A stretch of DNA of 64,000 nt. Source: Clostridia bacterium UC5.1-2E3. GTDB lineage: Bacteria > Bacillota > Clostridia > Lachnospirales > Lachnospiraceae. This document shows, piece after piece, positions 11,053 to 22,008 of the stretch. Position 1 is the stretch's first letter, and each line of letters begins with the position of its first letter. The notes below the pieces were generated by a model that had not been told where the DNA came from, did not search any database, and saw nothing but the letters and a program-made list of their open reading frames with translations. Made by a program: the position numbers and the translations under genes. The DNA lies in assembly GCA_001304875.1 (NCBI GenBank), contig BBZO01000002.1:1-64000 (forward strand), written 5' to 3'.

Positions 11053-11093
11053 AATAAAAAAGATCAAGAGAATATCAAGGAGGAATATCATTT

Positions 11094-11651
11094 ATGATAT
11101 CAGCGGGCGATTTTAGAAATGGCGTTACGTTGGAGATCGAAGGCAACGTATATCAGATCGTAGAGTTCCAGCACGTAAAACCCGGCAAGGGCGCAGCCTT
11201 TGTGAGAACCAAAATTAAAAATATCAAGAGCGGCGGCGTAGTCGAGAGAACCTTCAGACCGACCGAGAAGTTCCCGGCGGCAAGGATCGACCGTGTGGAC
11301 ATGCAGTATTTATATAGCGACGGAGACTTATTCTACTTTATGAACACCGAGACGTTCGACCAGGTGGCTCTCAATGCAGACGCCATCGGCGATGCGCTTA
11401 AGTTCGTCAAGGAGCAGGAGATGGTCAAGGTATGTTCCTACAACGGCGAGGTATTCTCCGTGGAGGCTCCTCTGTTCGTTGAGCTGGAGATCACCGATAC
11501 CGAGCCCGGCTTCAAGGGCGACACCGCGACCGGAGCGACCAAGCCGGCAGTGGTTGAGACCGGAGCGACTGTCTATGTTCCGCTGTTTGTGGACCAGGGC
11601 GACAAGATTAAGATCGACACCCGTACCGGAGAGTATTTATCCAGAGTATAA
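11094..11651 (+). CDS. efp: Elongation factor P
   Basis: Relieves ribosome stalling at polyproline stretches. The intact 185-residue protein has the three-barrel EF-P layout: N-terminal KOW-like domain with the conserved loop [17 protein letters not shown] (the tip Lys is the modifiable position), then [12 protein letters not shown] and the C-terminal signature [20 protein letters not shown] strong ribosome site (AAGGAGGAAT) precedes the start. Confidence 0.98.
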   Translation: MISAGDFRNGVTLEIEGNVYQIVEFQHVKPGKGAAFVRTKIKNIKSGGVVERTFRPTEKFPAARIDRVDMQYLYSDGDLFYFMNTETFDQVALNADAIGDALKFVKEQEMVKVCSYNGEVFSVEAPLFVELEITDTEPGFKGDTATGATKPAVVETGATVYVPLFVDQGDKIKIDTRTGEYLSRV

Positions 11652-11669
11652 TTCGATTTGAGAAACTGA

Positions 11670-11715
11670 GGGTGGTGTAGAAAGGGGTTGCCTTTTTGCA
11701 CCACCTTCCTTTTTA
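11670..11715 (+). terminator. Terminator after efp
   Basis: GGTGGTG/CACCACC stem followed by a T-rich tract. Confidence 0.8.
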
Positions 11716-11737
11716 AAGACAAGAGGACGATGCGCGT

Positions 11738-12493
11738 ATGACCAATGAGGAGAAGCAGACGGGCCGGCCGCGGCGGGAGAGAGAGCGGCAGGCTGCCGGC
11801 AGGCAGGGACGGCGCGGTTCCAGGCGGCAGAGCCGGGAGGCGAGGCAGCGGGCCAGAGGAGCGGGCATTCTGTCCGTGCTGGCCGCCGGCGTGCTGGCGT
11901 TTCTGATCGGAGTGGGCGCCGGGTGGATCGTGGGAGGAAGGCTTGAGAAGGAGCCGGTGAATTTAAGCGCCATCGTGGCGCCGGACTGGATCGACCAGCA
12001 GCTTCTCACGGTGAACCCCTACTCCCGGCCTGGAAAGCGCCTGCTGGAGGTGAATGACATCGTGGTGCACTACATGGGCAATCCCGGCACCACGGCCCAG
12101 CAGAACCGGAACTATTTCGAGAATCTGTCGCAGCAGACCGGGGACAACACGGTGTCCGTCAGCAGCAATTTCATCGTGGGCCTGGATGGGGAGATCCTTC
12201 AGTGCGTGCCGGTGGACGAGGTGGCCTACGCCTCCAATCACAGAAATTCCGACACCATCTCCATCGAGTGCTGCCACCCCGACGAGACCGGGAAATTCAC
12301 GGATGAGACCTACGATTCCCTGGTGCGGCTGACGGCCTGGCTCTGCACGGAGCTGGATCTTACGGAAAAGAATGTGATCCGCCACTACGACGTGACGGAG
12401 AAGAGGTGCCCGCTCTATTTTGTGGACCATGAGGATGCCTGGGAGGACTTTCTGGCGGATGTGAAGAAAGCCCGGAAGGATATGCGAAAATAA
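11738..12493 (+). CDS. Membrane-anchored N-acetylmuramoyl-L-alanine amidase
   Basis: A PGRP/AmiD-fold amidase that cuts the lactyl-amide bond of peptidoglycan. The first 45 residues are very Arg-rich, followed by one membrane helix (GILSVLAAGVLAFLIGVGAG), so the enzyme faces outward. Zinc-site residues appear as IVVHYMGNPGTT and VIRHYDVTEKRCPLYF; the middle has SSNFIVGLDGEILQCVP and NSDTISIECCHP. The gene is intact with 251 residues. The Arg-rich tail is probably a cytoplasmic topology signal. Confidence 0.88.
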   Translation: MTNEEKQTGRPRRERERQAAGRQGRRGSRRQSREARQRARGAGILSVLAAGVLAFLIGVGAGWIVGGRLEKEPVNLSAIVAPDWIDQQLLTVNPYSRPGKRLLEVNDIVVHYMGNPGTTAQQNRNYFENLSQQTGDNTVSVSSNFIVGLDGEILQCVPVDEVAYASNHRNSDTISIECCHPDETGKFTDETYDSLVRLTAWLCTELDLTEKNVIRHYDVTEKRCPLYFVDHEDAWEDFLADVKKARKDMRK

Positions 12494-12512
12494 TCGAAGA
12501 GGAGATATGAAG

Positions 12513-14279
12513 ATGAAAAAGATTCTGGAGCTGATCGCGGAGCAGTTCGGCCCGGCGTTTGCCGCCTGCGGCTACGACATGGGGTATGCAAAGATAACCC
12601 TGTCCAACCGGCCGGATCTCTGTGAGTACCAGTGCAACGGCGCCATGGCGGCGGCCAAGGCATATAAAAAGAAACCCATCGACATCGCGAACGAGGTGAC
12701 GGAGAAGGTGAAGGACTGCTCCATGTTCTCCGAGGTAAACGCCGTGATGCCGGGATTTATCAATATTAAGCTGAGCCCGGAGTTCCTGGCGGATTATTTA
12801 AACGGCATGGCTTCTGATGAGAAGCTGGGCTACGAGCTGGGGACGGATCCGGAGACCATCATTCTGGACTACGGCGGAGCCAACGTGGCCAAGCCGCTGC
12901 ACGTGGGACATCTGCGGGCGGCCGTCATCGGCGAGAGCTTAAAGAGACTCTGCCGTTTCATGGGCCATGAGCCATCGGCGACGTGCATCTGGGCGACTGG
13001 GGCCTTCAGATGGGACTCATCATCGAGGAGCTGAGAGAGCGCCAGCCGGGGCTGGTCTATTTTGATGAGAGCTACGAGGGGGCGTATCCCGAAGAGGCGC
13101 CGTTCACGCTTCTGAGCTGGAGGAGATCTATCCGGCGGCCAGCGCCAGGTCCAAGGTGGACGACGCGTTCCGGGAGAGAGCCCAGACGGCGACACTGAAG
13201 CTTCAGAGCGGTTACGCGCCGTTTCGTGCCATCTGGGAGCACATTATGCGCATCTCCCTGGCGGACTTAAAGAAAAATTACCACAACTTAAACGTGGATT
13301 TCGACCTCTGGAAGGGCGAGAGCGACGCGCAGCCCTACATTCCGGGACTGATACAGGATCTGATCGACAAGGGGCTGGCCTACGAGAGCCAGGCGCCCTG
13401 GTGGTGGACATCGCCGAGGAGACCGACGCCAAGGAGCTGCCCCCCTGCATCGTGCGGAAGTCCGACGGGGCGGCGCTCTACGCCACCTCCGATCTGGCGA
13501 CCATCATCGAGCGGGAGAAGGAGTATCACCCGGACCGCTACATCTACGTGGTGGACAAGCGGCAGGAGCTCCACTTCACCCAGGTGTTCCGCGTGGCGAA
13601 GAAGGCGGGCATCGTGGCGCAGGAGAAGCCCATGCAGTTTTTAGGCTTCGGCACCATGAACGGCAAGGACGGAAAGCCCTTTAAGACTAGGGAGGGCGGC
13701 GTGATGCGCCTGGAGAACCTCATCGCCGGCATCAGCGACGCCGTGTATGACCGCATCGTGGAGAACCGCGAGGTGGGCGAGGCGGAGGCGCGCCAGACGG
13801 CAGAGATCGTGGGCCTGGCGGCCTTAAAGTACGGGGATCTCTCCAACCAGGCGTCCAAGGACTACATTTTCGACGTGGACCGCTTCACCTCCTTCACAGG
13901 AAACACGGGCCCCTATATTCTCTACACCATCGTGCGCATCAAGTCCATCCTGGCCAAGTATGCGGCTAAAGAGGAGAGGCTTCCGGACGGACAGCCCATC
14001 CGCGGGGCAGAAGGAGGCTCGGAGAAGGCTCTGGAGCTGGCGCTGACAAAGTTCAACGAGACCATCGATGCGGCGTTCGCTGAGCTGGCGCCCCACAAGA
14101 TCTGCCAGTATATCTATGAGCTGTCCGACATGTTCAACCAGTTCTACCGGGACAATATCATTCTCGGTGAGACGGACAAGGAGAAGCAGGCGTCCTGGAT
14201 CAGCCTGATCACGCTGACCAGACAGGTGCTTGAGACCTGCATCCAGATTCTGGGCTTTGAGGCGCCGGACTGGATGTAA
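12513..14279 (+). CDS. argS: Arginyl-tRNA synthetase (frameshifted)
   Basis: Class I synthetase charging tRNA-Arg. HIGH-type motif [19 protein letters not shown] and, after repair, [15 protein letters not shown] are present; the C-terminal anticodon-binding domain ends [13 protein letters not shown] chose ATG 12513 because ATG 12507 is only two or three bases from GGAG. Breaks near 12972 (GG to G), 13111 (TTT to TT) and 13395 (GGG to GG). Repaired length is about 590 residues. Confidence 0.95.
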
Positions 14280-14306
14280 CTGTATTTGCCGGGATGGTGA
14301 ATTTGC

Positions 14307-17300
14307 ATGAGAATCGAAGGACTGTCGGCGGACACCTTCTGGAAAGGTGAGGTCCGCGTAAGCGGGCTGGTGACAGACGGAAAAGAACAGCATAAAGCGA
14401 GGATTTATGTAAAGGGTAGTCAGGTGTATGACTACTCTTGTTCTTGTGTTGCGGGAAATTCCTACAAGGGGATGTGCCCGCACTGCGAGGCGCTCCTTAA
14501 GGAGTTTAAAGAGCGGGAGGGCGAGCTTAAAAAGCAGCCGGTCTCCACCTCCCAGGGCGTCCGCTTTATGATACGGGACTACACGGACCGCGCCGTGGCC
14601 AGGGCCAGGGGGCTGGGCGAGGAGAGGAAGGTGGGACTGGAGCCCAGGCTCACGCTCTCCGGGCGGAAGCTTAAGCTGGAGCTCAAGGTGGGCCGGGAGA
14701 GAAAATACATGGTGCGGGATCTGGCGGCCTTCGCCGAGGCCGTGGAGCGGGGGAGGACGGCCGGGTATGGAAAGGGACTTTCCTTCTGCCACTCCAGGGA
14801 GGCGTTTGAGGAGGCATCAAAGCCGCTTCTGGATTTTGTGCTGGAGCAGGCCGCCGTCTATAAAAGCTACTACGAACAGTTTTCCCACGCCTCCTACCTG
14901 CCTCCGCAGGTGAAGGCCCTGGAGCTGAACCCGGCGGGATGCAGCCGCCTGATGGAGCTTCTGGAAAACAGGATCGTGGAATTTATAGACGCCGCAAATC
15001 CCCACGAAAAGCGCAGGCTTCTGGTCTGCATGGCGGATCCGGCGTTTAAAGTCACGGTCCGCCGCGACGGCCGCGACGGCGTGCGCGTGGAGGTGCCGCA
15101 GGATATTCTGGTCTTTTTCGGGGAGCAGGACATGTATGTGGCGGACAAAAGCTTTCTGTATCTGTGCAGCCCGGAGTTTACGGAGGCGGCCTCGGTGTTT
15201 CTGGAGCACATGATTCTCACCTACGGGGCCTCCCGGCAGGTGACGGTCAACGACCGGGATATGCCGCAGTTTTACGAGACGGTGCTCAAGGGGCTCGCGC
15301 CCTTCGGGCTTCTGGATACGGGAACGGTGGATCTGTCCGCTTACCGGCCGGAGCCTCTGGAGGCGGTGTTCGCCTTCTCCAGCCCCGGGGAGGACACGGT
15401 GCGGATGGTGCCGGAGCTTTCCTACGGGGAGAGCCGCTTCAACCCGGTGGTTGGAGAGCCGGAGACAGACCGCTTCTCGGCGCGCCAGGTGGTCCGGGAC
15501 CGGGCCGGGGAGATCCGCATCGAGCAGGCGATCTCCAAATATTTTAAATACCGGGAGACGGACGGGAGTCTGGTGATCCGGGGGGACGAGGACATTTACC
15601 GGCTGCTGGATTCCGGCATGGAGGAATTTCTCTCCCTGGGGCGGGTGGAGCTTGCGGAGGATTTTGAGAAGATGCGCGTCCTTCCGCCGCCGAAGGTTTC
15701 CCTGGGTGTGACGCTTAAGAGCGGCTGGCTGGATCTGACTGTGGAGGCGGATGGCATGACCGGGGAGGAGCTCTCCGGGCTTCTTCGGGAATACCGGCAG
15801 AAAAAGACGTTTTACAGGATGAAAAGCGGGGCGTTTCTGACGCTGGGGGACGACGGGCTCATGACCGTGGCCCGGCTGATGGAGGGGCTCTCGCTGGACG
15901 ATAAGGAGTTAAAAGACGGGCATTTAAGCTTCCTGGAAACCGCGCCATGTATCTGGACAGCGTGATGAAGGAAGGACGGCAGATTTCCTACTACCGCGAC
16001 AGCCTTTTCAAGGCGGTGGTCCGGGGCATGAAGTCGGTGGAGGACAGCGATTACCCGGTGCCCGCGGGGCTGTCCCAGGTGCTGAGGGGATATCAGAAGA
16101 CGGGCTTCCGCTGGCTCAAGACGCTGGACGAGTGGGGCTTCGGAGGAATCCTGGCTGACGACATGGGAATCGGAAAGACGCTGCAGATTCTGGCGCTTCT
16201 GGAAGATGAGGCAAAACGCAGTCTCCGGGCAGCGCCGGGCGCATGCCGTCCCTGGTGGTCTGCCCTGCTTCTCTGGTCTACAACTGGGAGAGCGAGATCG
16301 AGCGCTTTGTTCCCGGCTTAAAATTCTGCGTCGTGGACGGAACCGCGTCAGAACGGCGTGAAATGCTTGAGCGGGCCGGGGAGTACGATCTTCTGGTCAC
16401 CTCCTACGACCTCTTAAAACGGGATATTGCCCTCTACGAGGGGATACAGTTCCGCTACCAGGTGGCGGACGAGGCGCAGTTCATCAAGAACGCGTCCACC
16501 CAGAGCGCCAGGGCGGTGAAAAGGATCCGGGCGGTCACCCGGTTCGCGCTGACGGGTACGCCGGTGGAGAACCGGCTGGGGGAGCTGTGGAGCATTTTTG
16601 ACTATCTGATGCCCGGCTTCCTGTTCGGCTACCAGAAATTCCGCCGGGTGTTCGAGCAGCCCATCCTAAAGGCGGAGAACCAGGAGACGCTGGAAAACTT
16701 AAGAAAGCTGACGGCCCCGTTTATCTTAAGAAGGCTTAAGAAGGATGTCTTAAAGGATCTGCCGGATAAGCTGGAGACGGTGGTCTATTCCAGGTTCGAG
16801 GGGGAACAGAAGGCCCTCTACGCGGCCAACGCGAGAAAATTGAAGATGCTCCTGGAGAAGACGGACGATGAGGACTACGCCGGGGAGCGGATGCAGATTC
16901 TGGCGGAGCTCACCCGGCTGAGGCAGATCTGCTGCGATCCGTCGCTCTGCTATGAAGATTACGGCGGCGGCTCCGCGAAGCTGGACACCTGCCTGCAGCT
17001 TCTGGAGGAGGCGGTGGAGTCGGGGCACAAGGTGCTCCTGTTCTCCCAGTTCACTTCCATGCTGGAGATCATCGGGAAGCGCTTAAGTGAGCGCGAAATC
17101 CCCTTCCACCGGCTCATCGGTTCCACGCCGAAGGAGGAGCGGGCCTTCCTCACGGAGTCGTTTAAGACCGACGATGTGAAGGTGTTTCTCATCTCGCTGA
17201 AGGCCGGCGGCACGGGGCTCAACCTGACGGCGGCGGACATCGTGATCCACTTCGACCCGTGGTGGAACGTGGCGGCCCAGAACCAGGCCACGGATCGCGC

Positions 17301-17484
17301 CTACCGCATCGGACAGAAGAAACAGGTGACCGTGTTCCGGCTGATCGCAAAGCACACGGTGGAGGAAAATATTTTAAAGCTCCAGGAGAGCAAACGGCTT
17401 CTGGCGGAGCAGGTGATCTCCGAGGGAATGGTATCGCCCGGCTCCTTAAGCCGCGAGGACATTCTGAAGCTTTTAGGAGAATAA
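14307..17484 (+). CDS. SWIM zinc-finger SNF2-family helicase (frameshifted)
   Basis: A large DNA-dependent ATPase of the bacterial SNF2 class, about 1060 residues. A SWIM zinc finger lies near residues 40-70 ([22 protein letters not shown]), then a long SNF2-associated region, then the motor: Walker [14 protein letters not shown], motif [28 protein letters not shown] and motif [22 protein letters not shown]. Breaks near 15942 (AAAA to AAA) and 16228 (CCC to CC). Such proteins are common in Firmicutes; their DNA target is unclear. Confidence 0.92.
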
Positions 17485-17544
17485 AGCGGCCTGCGCTGGA
17501 AATCCTAATGACAGGTAAGTCTGGAAGAAGAAGGAGGACGTTTT

Positions 17545-19165
17545 ATGCTTCAGTTATTTCGCGGCGACGTGGTGACCATGGATGCGCACCGGCCGTTTGG
17601 TACGGGGATTCTGGCGGAGGACGGGGTGATCCGCGAGGTGGGGGAGTTTGAAGCCTGAAAGACCGCGCGCCCGGCGCGGCCGTCGAGGATTACGGGGATG
17701 CGGCCATACTTCCCGGCTTTATCGACGGACATTCCCACCTGTCGGCGGTGGCCTACGAGAGCATTCTCTTTGATGCCCGGCCGGAGAGCGGCTGCCGCAG
17801 CGTGGAGGAGCTGGTCCGTCTGGGACAGAAGTATCTCAGGGAGCACGCGCTCTCTGAGGGGCAGTGGATGCTCGGCATGGGCTACGACAATGGCGTATTT
17901 CCCGGGGAGGCCCATCCCACGCGCTTCGATCTGGACCGGATCTCGGAGGAGATTCCCATCGCCGTTACCCACGTGTCCGGACACCTCTGCGCGGTGAACA
18001 GCCGGGCCATGGAGATTCTGGGCTACGACGGCCCCGATCCCCAGGTGCCGGAGGGCGGCGAGGTGGACCCGTCGGGGCTTTTAAAGGAGGAGGCGTTCTC
18101 CGACCTTAAGGTGCGCCAGGCCATGAAGGGGCCGGATGTAAACCAGCTCATGGAGGGAACCAGGCAGGCGGCCCGGCTCTATGCCTCCTACGGCATCACC
18201 ACCATGCAGGACGCCCGCACCGGCGAGGAGGAATACCGCCTGCTTCTGCTGGCGGGAAAGAGCGGCGCCTTAAGCGGGGACGTGGTCTGCTATCTGACGC
18301 CGGAGGCGGCGGAAAAATGGCTTCCCCGGCAGAATCCGGCCTTAAACGCTTACAAAGACCACTGCCGCATGGCCGGGGCGAAGATATTTTTAGACGGCTC
18401 CCCGCAGGGGAAGACGGCCTGGCTCAGCAGGCCCTACGCCCGCGTGCCGGAAGGGAAGCCCGCCGGTTACAGGGGATTTCCCGTGCGCAGGCCGGAGGAC
18501 GTGACATGGTTTTTTGGACACTGCATGGAAAACCACTGGCAGGTCAACGTGCACGCCAACGGCGACGCGGCCATCGACCAGATGTTATACTGCTATGAGG
18601 CGGCCAGGGAAGCGACGGGATGCAGGGAGGACCTGCGGCCGGTCATCATCCACTGCCAGACGGTGCGCCCGGACCAGCTTAAGCGGATGGCGGAGATGGG
18701 CGTGCGCGCCAGCTTTTTCCACGACCATGTCTGGTACTGGGGCGACTATCATTATGAGTCGGTGCTGGGGCCGGAGCGGGCGGAGCAGATAAGCCTCTAA
18801 GCCTTGCGCGGAAGGAGGGCGTGCCTTTCTCGCTTCACCAGGATTCCCCGGTGGTTCCGCCCGACATCATGCGCTCCGTCCACAACGCGGTGAACCGCCG
18901 GACGCAGTCGGGACGGATCCTGGGCCCGGAGCAGCGGATCTGTGTGATGGATGCGCTTAAGGCCCACACGGTATGGGCGGCGGAGCAGATTTTTGAGGAG
19001 GAGAGAAAGGGCACCATCGCGCCGGGAAAACTGGCGGATTTTGCGGTGCTTGAGAAAAATCCGCTGAACGCGGAGCCGGAAAGCCTGCGGGATATCCGAG
19101 TCCTGCGGACGGTCAAAGAAGGAAAAGTGATTTACCAGACAGGGAGGAATGCAGATGACAGATAA
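17545..19165 (+). CDS. YtcJ-type amidohydrolase (frameshifted)
   Basis: Metal-dependent amidohydrolase of the YtcJ/LAF3 group (amidohydrolase_3). The metal-binding HxH is in AILPGFIDGHSHLS; AGAKIFLDGSPQGKTAWLS, QVNVHANGDAAID and VIIHCQTVRPDQ follow, with SLHQDSPVVPPDIM and the closing TIAPGKLADFAVLEKNPL. Breaks near 17652 (AAA to AA) and 18794 (CCC to CC). Repaired length is about 540 residues. Its stop overlaps the start of the next small gene by 11 bases. The substrate is unknown. Confidence 0.88.
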
Positions 19166-19331
19166 GAGAGCAGATGACAGAATGAATGAGAAGACAACAG
19201 GAAATGCCCGCGGCGTTCTCTGCCTGGCGGCGGGACTTCTTCTCATGGGACTGGGCGTGTTCCGGGGCGAGACCGCCACAGTCTTAAATAAGGCAGTCAA
19301 TATTTGTCTGGAGTGTATCGGCATTGGATAA
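19155..19331 (+). CDS. CD1871A-like CXXC mini-protein
   Basis: A 58-residue protein with one membrane helix (GVLCLAAGLLLMGLGVF) and a C-terminal CXXC in NICLECIGIG. This matches the small CD1871A-family CXXC proteins of clostridia. ATG 19155 is used because 19149 is too near GGAGG. It overlaps the upstream amidohydrolase and the downstream polyferredoxin, so the two redox proteins are probably made together. Function is not established; a redox helper or cluster donor is a guess. Confidence 0.75.
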   Translation: MTDKRADDRMNEKTTGNARGVLCLAAGLLLMGLGVFRGETATVLNKAVNICLECIGIG

Positions 19332-20212
19332 GCGGTTCCGTCTCTGGGTGCAGGCAGGCTGGACCGCCCTGACCAACGGCTATGCATCCGGATTTCTGGA
19401 GGGAAAGATCTATAAGGGGGCCTCGAAGGTCCTCTGCGTCCCGGGCTTAAACTGCTACTCCTGCCCGGGCGCGCTGGCGTCCTGCCCCATCGGTTCGCTG
19501 CAGGCGGTCATGGGGAGCGCGGGATTTCAGTTTTCCTGCTACGTGTTCGGCTTTCTCATGGTGTTCGGCTCCCTCATGGGGCGTTTCATCTGCGGATGGC
19601 TCTGCCCCTTCGCTGGTGCAGGACCTGCTTTACAAAATTCCCCTGTTTAAAAAGCGGAAGAACCTGCCGGGACACAGGATATTAAAAAATGTAAAATACA
19701 TGGTTTTTCTCCTGTTCGTCATCCTGCTGCCCATCACTGTGGTGAATGTGGTCGGCATGGGACAGCCCTGGTTCTGCCAGTACATATGCCCTTCGGGGAC
19801 GCTCTTTGGGGGGTTTCCGCTGTTAGCCAGGAATGAGAGCCTGCGCAGTGCCATTGGCTGGCTCTTCGGGTGGAAGACGTTTATCCTGGCGGCGGTGGTT
19901 TTCTGCTCCGTCAAGATCTACCGGCCGTTCTGCCAGTATCTCTGCCCGCTGGGGGCCTTTTATGGGCTGTTCAATCCCATTTCCCTGTACCGCTACCGGG
20001 TGGACGAAAAGGAATGTGTGTCCTGCGGGCTCTGCCGCAGCGCCTGCCCGGTGAACATTAAGGTATGGGAAAATCCCAACACGGCAGAGTGTATCCGCTG
20101 CGGCCAGTGCAAAAGTGCTTGCCCTCACGGCGCCATCTATGATACAGTGGAAGCAGTAAGAAAAAGACGCACCTGTCCGCAGACGGGGACACAGAAGATG
20201 GGAGGTAACTAG
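19324..20212 (+). CDS. NapH-like 4Fe-4S membrane protein (frameshifted)
   Basis: Integral membrane ferredoxin of the NapH/CcoG/RdxA class. Several membrane helices (FSCYVFGFLMVFGSLMG, YMVFLLFVILLPITVV, FILAAVVFCSV) alternate with Cys motifs NCYSCPGALASCP, CGWLCPF, CQYICPSG and CQYLCPLGAF. Two [4Fe-4S] motifs close the chain: CVSCGLCRSACP and CIRCGQCKSACP. TTG 19324 is the likely start. The break near 19611 is a two-base loss (GGCC read as GC). It is likely to pass electrons across the membrane; the partner is unknown. Confidence 0.87.
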
Positions 20213-20214
20213 AT

Positions 20215-20892
20215 ATGGAATATAAGATTACGGGAACCACGATGCCTGTGGTGGATGTCAGTATGAACCGCGGCGAGTCCATGTATACCCAGTCGGGAGC
20301 CATGGCCTGGATGAGCGAGGGCATACGGATGGAGTCCAATATGAAGGGCGGACTGATGAAGGGCATCGGCCGGATGTTTGCCGGGGAATCCCTTTTCATG
20401 GCCACCTATGAGGCGGAGGAAAACGGTGTGAATATCGCGTTCGCGTCCACGGTGGCGGGCGAGATTCTCCCCATCGATCTTGGTGAGAGCCGGCCGTTGA
20501 TCTGCCAGAAGGGCGCGTTTCTCTGCGCGCAGCCGACGGTGAATCTGGAGACCGTGTTCACGAAGAAATTTTCCGCGGGGCTGTTCGGAGGCGAGGGCTT
20601 TATCCTGCAGAAGGTCAGCGGAAATGGAATGCTGTTTTTAGAGGTGGACGGAGACCGGGTGGAGAAGCAGCTGGCTCCCGGCGAGGTTCTCAAGGTGGAC
20701 ACGGGAAATGTGGTGGCCTTCGAGGACACCGTGAGCTACAGCATCGAGACCGTGAAGGGGATTAAAAATATCTTCTTCGGAGGCGAGGGCCTGTTCCTCA
20801 CGAAGCTCACCGGCCCGGGCCGCGTGATTTTGCAGACCCAGAACTTCAACGAGTTCGCCGGACGCATCATTTCCATGATGCCGGCAAAGTAG
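20215..20892 (+). CDS. AIM24/TIGR00266 family protein
   Basis: A 225-residue beta-rich protein of the AIM24 (TIGR00266) family, intact. Glycine-rich motifs include MKGGLMKGIGRMFAGES, SAGLFGGEGFILQKVSG and NIFFGGEGLFLTKLTGPG, typical of the family. The family has no proven bacterial function. It begins three bases after the polyferredoxin stop and shares the operon. Confidence 0.88.
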   Translation: MEYKITGTTMPVVDVSMNRGESMYTQSGAMAWMSEGIRMESNMKGGLMKGIGRMFAGESLFMATYEAEENGVNIAFASTVAGEILPIDLGESRPLICQKGAFLCAQPTVNLETVFTKKFSAGLFGGEGFILQKVSGNGMLFLEVDGDRVEKQLAPGEVLKVDTGNVVAFEDTVSYSIETVKGIKNIFFGGEGLFLTKLTGPGRVILQTQNFNEFAGRIISMMPAK

Positions 20893-20903
20893 GAAGCAGA
20901 TTC

Positions 20904-21892
20904 ATGATTACATATTTTGCACCATTGGAGGGCGTGACGGGACATGTGTTCCGCCGCGCCCACAGCATGTATTTCAGACAGCCGGACGTCTACTATTCGC
21001 CGTTTCTCTCTCCCACGAAAAACCGGGTGTTCACGCCGCGGGAGATGAAAGAGGTGCTGCCGGAAAACAACGCGGGGATCCGTCTGGTTCCCCAGCTGAT
21101 GACCAACAATGCGGAGGATTTTCTGTGGGCCGCGGGGGAGCTTTCGGACATGGGCTACGGCGAGGTGAATTTAAACCTGGGCTGTCCCTCGGGCACCGTG
21201 GTGGCGAAGAAAAAGGGCTCCGGCTTTCTGTCCGAGCCGGAGGTGCTGGACACATTTTTTGACCAGGTGTTTGACGGTCTGTCCGGGCGGCCGGGGTCTG
21301 GGGATGAAATGAAGATTTCTGTGAAGACCCGGCTGGGAAGAAAGGATCCGGAGGAATTTCACCGGCTGTTAGAGATCTTCAACAAATACCCCATAAGCCT
21401 TCTGACGGTTCACCCGCGGATCCAGGCGGATTTCTATAAGGGAAGGCCCAATCTCTTCATGTTTGGCGAGGCGCTTCGCGAAAGCAGGAACCCGGTGTGC
21501 TACAACGGCAATATTTTCACGCCCGCGGACTATGAGCGGGTTACAGAGGAGTTCCCCGCCTGTGGGCATGTGATGCTGGGGCGGGGCTTTGTGGCGAATC
21601 CGGCGCTTTTGGAGGGCATCGCCGGCGAGCCGCGGAGCCGGGAACGGCTTATGGAGTTCCACGGACGGCTTCTGGAGGACTACGGGCGCGAGATGTCCGG
21701 GGAGAGGAACCTGCTCTTTAAGATGAAGGAGCTGTGGTTCTATATGATACAGACCTTCACGGACGGCGGGGGCAGGAGAGAGAAGCTGGCAAAAAGATCC
21801 GCAAGGCGGAGCGGCTCTGGCAGTACGAGGAGGCCGTGAAGGCGGTGTTTGAGGAGCTGGAGCCGGCAAAGGAGTATGAGCTGGAGTTCTGA
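20904..21892 (+). CDS. tRNA-dihydrouridine synthase (frameshifted near the end)
   Basis: Flavoenzyme reducing uridine in tRNA. It starts MITYFAPLEGVTGHVFRR and has VNLNLGCPSGTVVAKKKGSGFL (the catalytic Cys in CPSG), VKTRLG, LTVHPRIQADFYKG and CGHVMLGRGFVANP. An A6 to A5 loss near 21799 only affects the C-terminus; repair gives LAKKIRKAERLWQYEEAVKA and the stop at 21892. Length is about 330 residues. Confidence 0.93.
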
Positions 21893-21921
21893 CGGGCGCG
21901 GGGGAGTGGAACAGTACATTT

Positions 21922-21966
21922 CTTAACGCCATCTTAATACCCGGCGTCCCATTTATCCTGTATAAT
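21922..21966 (+). promoter_or_regulatory. Pho-box-like repeat and promoter of the Na/Pi transporter gene
   Basis: CTTAAC (21922-21927) and CTTAAT (21933-21938) repeat with an 11-bp period, the layout of PhoP boxes in Firmicutes (TTAACA-like hexamers with 5-bp spacers). A TATAAT -10 element follows at 21961-21966. The gene codes for a phosphate transporter, which supports the reading. Confidence 0.55.
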
Positions 21967-22008
21967 TTTACAAGATAGTTACTACAATGGGATAAAAGGG
22001 GATTTAGG

